From Ophthalmolycus amberensis (lineage: Eukaryota; Chordata; Actinopteri; Perciformes; Zoarcidae): DNA of 64,000 bases. Of the stretch, positions 60,620-64,000 are shown piece after piece. The stretch covers positions 586,001-650,000 of the forward strand of contig JAFEUB010000060.1 of NCBI GenBank assembly GCA_024529925.1, written 5' to 3'. Within the stretch, counting starts at the first letter, position 1; each line of letters starts with the position of its first letter. The notes beneath the pieces were generated by a model, which was not told the DNA's origin, did no database searches, and saw nothing but the letters and a program-made list of their open reading frames with translations. A program made the translations under genes and the position numbers.

Positions 60620-63600
60620 GTAGGAACCAATGGATGAAAGGCTGGATGAAAGATGAACAGCTGGATGGTTTGATGGCTGGGTGATTACAGTATTTCACTT
60701 TCAGTAGACGGTATGACAACACAAGACTCATGTCCTGTTTGCAAATTGAAAAACAGTTTTGGTGTTTGAGCTACAGATTCTCAAAGCTGCGCTTCTAACA
60801 ATACATCAAAACAATGGAGACAAACTGTTAAAAAAAGATGACAACTGTAAGTAGAGTGTTTTAAACAAACACGGGACTTTCAACCAGGAGAACGGTGTTG
60901 GAGACCAGTGTTCATGTCCCAAAGTGTTGTTTAGTCATTTTGAATCACTTGTTTTCCGTACCTATGTTACGTTGTTTGGGTTTTACTTAGTTTATGTGCT
61001 TATTTTAAGCTCAACCATGAGGTTTTTCCTTAACCTAACATAGTGGACAATCACAGGTGGGTTACCGAATGATTTACAAAGTGAGCCAAGTCAGTATGTG
61101 ATGATTTGCAATGAGAAGAAATTAAATTGTCATGGGGGAGGAAACAAAACAGTGCAGAGAAAATAGAAAGAACCTTGTTGATCTGTTGTGACTGACTACT
61201 AGTTAGCTTGGTGTTCCCCAACTAGCAGTCCCAATAGTCGCTCTGTCACCAAGCTTCCAGAACCATATTCACGAGAAGACACGCGGATCAATGTTGCTGT
61301 TCCATTTTCTGGTGTGACCAAAACCTTAGCATCCAGTCTCTGACCTCTGACTATGACTGTGACACGAGATTTGAGTCGGACTTGTTTGGTAACGCTCCGA
61401 CACTGTTGCACTGCAGTCTGATGAAAGTTCCTATTGTCCACAATGATACGTCTCTTCAAAGATTTTACCGCCTTTCTTTCCTACATCACCGCTGGTTTTT
61501 CTGCCTTCTGTGGACACATTTTGTTTGCCAACTCCAAGTAACCAACCTACTCTCTACATGTGACATCATAGAGATTATCAGAGGTGGGACCGAGTCATTG
61601 TTTTGCAAGTCACAAGTCAAGACAGGCCAGTCCTGAGTCCTAAACTTTGAGTTTCGAGTCTCAACTCAAAGTCATTATGAACTCTTCACTAAAAGTAATG
61701 TCGTATGCGTGTCTGTAATCTGTACTTACTCACACTTGTTTCGCATTTCAGTTTTGTTTGACCACCATGTGGGAAGAAATCAGCTTTGGTATCATTTTTT
61801 TCCAACTGGTGCTCAGTAATGTAATTCTAGTTCTTCATGGTTCTCTCCTGCAACTGGTGATGAAGAGCACACATTTTAAATAATATACTTTTTAATATTT
61901 GTGTTTTGGTGAAAGGATCAAGTATTTCTAAGTCAAACGGCTCAAGTCCAAGTGAAGCAACACGTCACTAGTATTAAAGTCAAGTTTGAGTTCTAAGTCT
62001 CCCGTTGATTGTGTTGAGTCAGGACTAAAGTCATCGTTGCGACTGGAGTCTGACTCGAGTACTAGTCATGTGACTTAAGTTCTACACCTCTGATGATTAT
62101 TGATTATGCAGTCAAAGGCTTTAAACTTCCATACGCTCTCTCACATAGTGAATAAGTCAGTTAAATGTGGAGCTAAATTCACAGTCTTGTTACACAGTCT
62201 TCATGACTTTCATTATCAGCCAAAGTAAAATAGCATTATATAAATAACACATCCATGTCTCCCTCAGTTTAATAACAGGAGGATCACGCACACACTCTGT
62301 CACGCTGCAATTAATAATCACCAACCAATCACAATATAGCGAAAATCCATGTCAAGGGTTCATAAAGGGTGACTATCACTGTTGTGTCCCATTCTATCAG
62401 CCTAAAGGCTTCCAGACGAGCCTGATCTGACATTAGAAACTAATCTCATCCTCATCGGAGCAGAGAGAGGAAGGCTTTGTTATGAAACCCGATGATCCAC
62501 ATGTTGCACTGAAATGACACCGATGTAAAAAAAGAAGTAAAAAAAGGCAGTTGCAATGATCTCGTGTATGAATCAAGATGGAATTTAAAGCGCATGTGGA
62601 TGGTAAATGACTGCATGTAGACAGAGCGACATATTACTTACTGTCTGTTTGTTACGACCCCAGATCTTGTTTGCTCTCATCGGCTACTCTGTCCTGAATG
62701 ATGAAGCAATCTCAGTGGGTAGATTTAATAAAAGACAATAGCTGCAATCCCCAGGTGTTACCACTCCTCAGAGACTCGGCATGATTGTGTTGTTGTTTCT
62801 CTCCTTTGGGGTTTCAAAAGGTTCTAAGAACTCTGAGGCTGACACAAGTGGCTCATTGTCATCCTAAGGCTCAAACTGAAAATGTGTTCTAATGCGAGTA
62901 AGGAGTAGGATGGAGGTAACTTGTTGGAACAGTTTAAAGGTTCTTATAATTATTGTATGGCCTTCAAGTCTGATCACAATTTTATAAAAACTACTGCCAA
63001 ATGAAATGAGTCTGCATTTAGGCCTTTAAGGAATGTGGAATGCAATCTGCTGAACGGTGTTAATAAGCTTTAGCACAACTCCACCATGCACTGCGGGGAT
63101 GAATAGCGATTATGTGAGCTCTGGTTCGTGTCCCCACAGCTCTGTTTAACATATGTTGGTTGTTTTTGGATACTTAAAGATGTATTAATGACATTTTACT
63201 GAATCCATACATACAAAGTGGGCAAACGTGCATGTTTTCTTTATTACAGTTTGTTTACAATTAGTTACTCACATTTCTCTAAACTGAGTTTACTTTCAAA
63301 ACGCTCCACAGTTTTCAAATTATAGCTATTTAAAATGCAATTACAATCATTTGAACCAAAATATAATTAGTTTACAGAAAAGTATAAATGTGTATTGTAT
63401 GCTGTAGTGGCTTAGTTGATGATTAGAGGAGAAGGGAACCATAAGCTGTTTTAAATAGGGTAATTGAGATATACATTTAAAAACAAACAATGTTTTGAGG
63501 AAATATAGCAGCGTGTCGTCAGCGTAGAAGTGAATGCATTTAATGACCCACTTATTATTCATGAATTGTTTTCTCACTCAAACTCAACTTCCACCAAACT

Positions 63601-64000
63601 TCTGCATATTTACACTTCACTTTACATGTTTCCTCTTTACAAAATCGATGTTGTTCGATGAACTGTTGTGCTGAGCTGCATGTTCGATGCAGCAGTGTCT
63701 CCTCCACGTCACACCTTCTGTCCTCTATGTGTCCTTGCCTCCTTTCTAACCTCTTTTTTCCACCTTTCACTCTTTTGTAGAATGACATGAGGCACTGAAC
63801 GGTGCATGGCCCAATAACCTCTTTATGTACTTTTTTTCCTCCTTTTTTGCTATTTTTTGACATAGAAGAATGTTGCAAATTTAAAAATGCCATGCAAACG
63901 TGTAGAAAGGAGTCTGAATACACAGGTTTGGCAGTGGTCGAGTTTGAGTGAGTAAAGAGTTCTCGTCATTTGATGTGGTCACTGAAAGCATTCTAAGTCA
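60620..64000 (+). other. grm7: grm7 intron, 5' part
   Basis: This phase 0 intron opens with GTAGG. A diverged relative of the 26.2 kb element lies at 60860-61045, and a hAT-type MITE at 61579-62092. No exon encoding helix 7 was found by eye in 60620-64000. The stretch 62100-64000 shows no recognisable feature. Confidence 0.8.
61579..62092. mobile_element. hAT-type MITE (non-autonomous)
   Basis: The 514-base element begins CAGAGGTGGGAC and ends CTACACCTCTG, giving an 8-bp perfect terminal inverted repeat (CAGAGGTG/CACCTCTG) that is weaker further in. CAGRGGTG-type ends are typical of hAT elements. The flanking 8 bases, GAGATTAT (61571-61578) and ATGATTAT (62093-62100), match at 6 of 8, as an aged 8-bp target duplication would. 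The interior has many AAGTC/GAGTC words and no transposase. Confidence 0.75.

Larger units (their letters stand above)
1..64000 (+). other. grm7: grm7 gene, internal part (4 exons, 5 introns, both ends outside)
   Basis: The whole window appears to lie within one plus-strand group III metabotropic glutamate receptor gene. Four exons with matching splice phases encode consecutive pieces of the protein in order, about 472 codons in total. Group III receptors couple to Gi/o, lower cAMP and act as presynaptic autoreceptors; this is family knowledge. The first ligand-binding exons are not visible in 1-19531. The helix-7 and tail exon is not visible in 60621-64000, so the gene runs past both edges. 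Introns inside the window measure 15055, 6983 and 17635 bases. The long introns fit the very large mammalian GRM7 locus. Assignment to GRM7 over GRM4, 6 or 8 rests on remembered family sequences, not on a database search. Confidence 0.85.

Noticed and set aside
60620..64000. Search for the helix 7 / C-terminal exon
   Set aside because: No stretch with the expected acceptor and family motif was seen; the exon most likely lies beyond the window.

Overview
The window is teleost fish nuclear DNA, probably from a spiny-rayed (percomorph) fish. It lies inside one large plus-strand gene, a group III metabotropic glutamate receptor that I identify as grm7 or a teleost grm7 duplicate. Four exons are visible, at 19532-19669, 34725-34925, 41909-42048 and 59684-60619. 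Their lengths are 138, 201, 140 and 936 bases. The splice phases join without a break (1/1, 1/1, 1/0, 0/0) and all junctions are AG/GT. Together they encode the second part of the glutamate-binding Venus-flytrap domain, the cysteine-rich linker and transmembrane helices 1-6. The start of the gene lies left of the window. Helix 7 and the C-terminal tail lie right of it. No other gene, tRNA or rRNA was found.

The other 62.6 kb is intron, unusually rich in tandem and interspersed repeats. Positions 1-17483 are a head-to-tail array of eight complete units and one partial unit of a composite repeat (1.8-2.4 kb per unit). Most units end in (AAT/AAG)n, some followed by short hairpin-bearing terminal repeats. 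Some units are almost identical over 1-2 kb, which points to recent duplication or conversion. Each full unit carries two or three sequences very close to the vertebrate CTCF consensus. I count 20 in the array, all in plus orientation.

The 15.1 kb intron at 19670-34724 holds a terminal-inverted-repeat element (26190-26681), a related minisatellite built on CACGTG E-boxes (29430-30110) and a TG-rich tract (31270-31799). The 7.0 kb intron at 34926-41908 holds a 15-bp minisatellite (36645-37290), a GTGAGGAC-type dispersed repeat and a GATT microsatellite close to the next exon. The 17.6 kb intron at 42049-59683 holds two copies of a roughly 0.5 kb SINE-like element. The 5' head of one copy has expanded into 13 units of about 46 bp that carry TGACGTCA (CRE) sites. 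The same intron holds 1.9 kb of polypurine followed by polypyrimidine minisatellites. The last intron, from 60620, contains a hAT-type MITE (61579-62092).

The most interesting possibility is regulatory. The forward CTCF-like array on the left faces two reverse-oriented CTCF-like motifs in the SINE-like copies at 44.2 and 52.2 kb, across three grm7 exons. This arrangement is read directly from sequence, but any binding or looping is inference.
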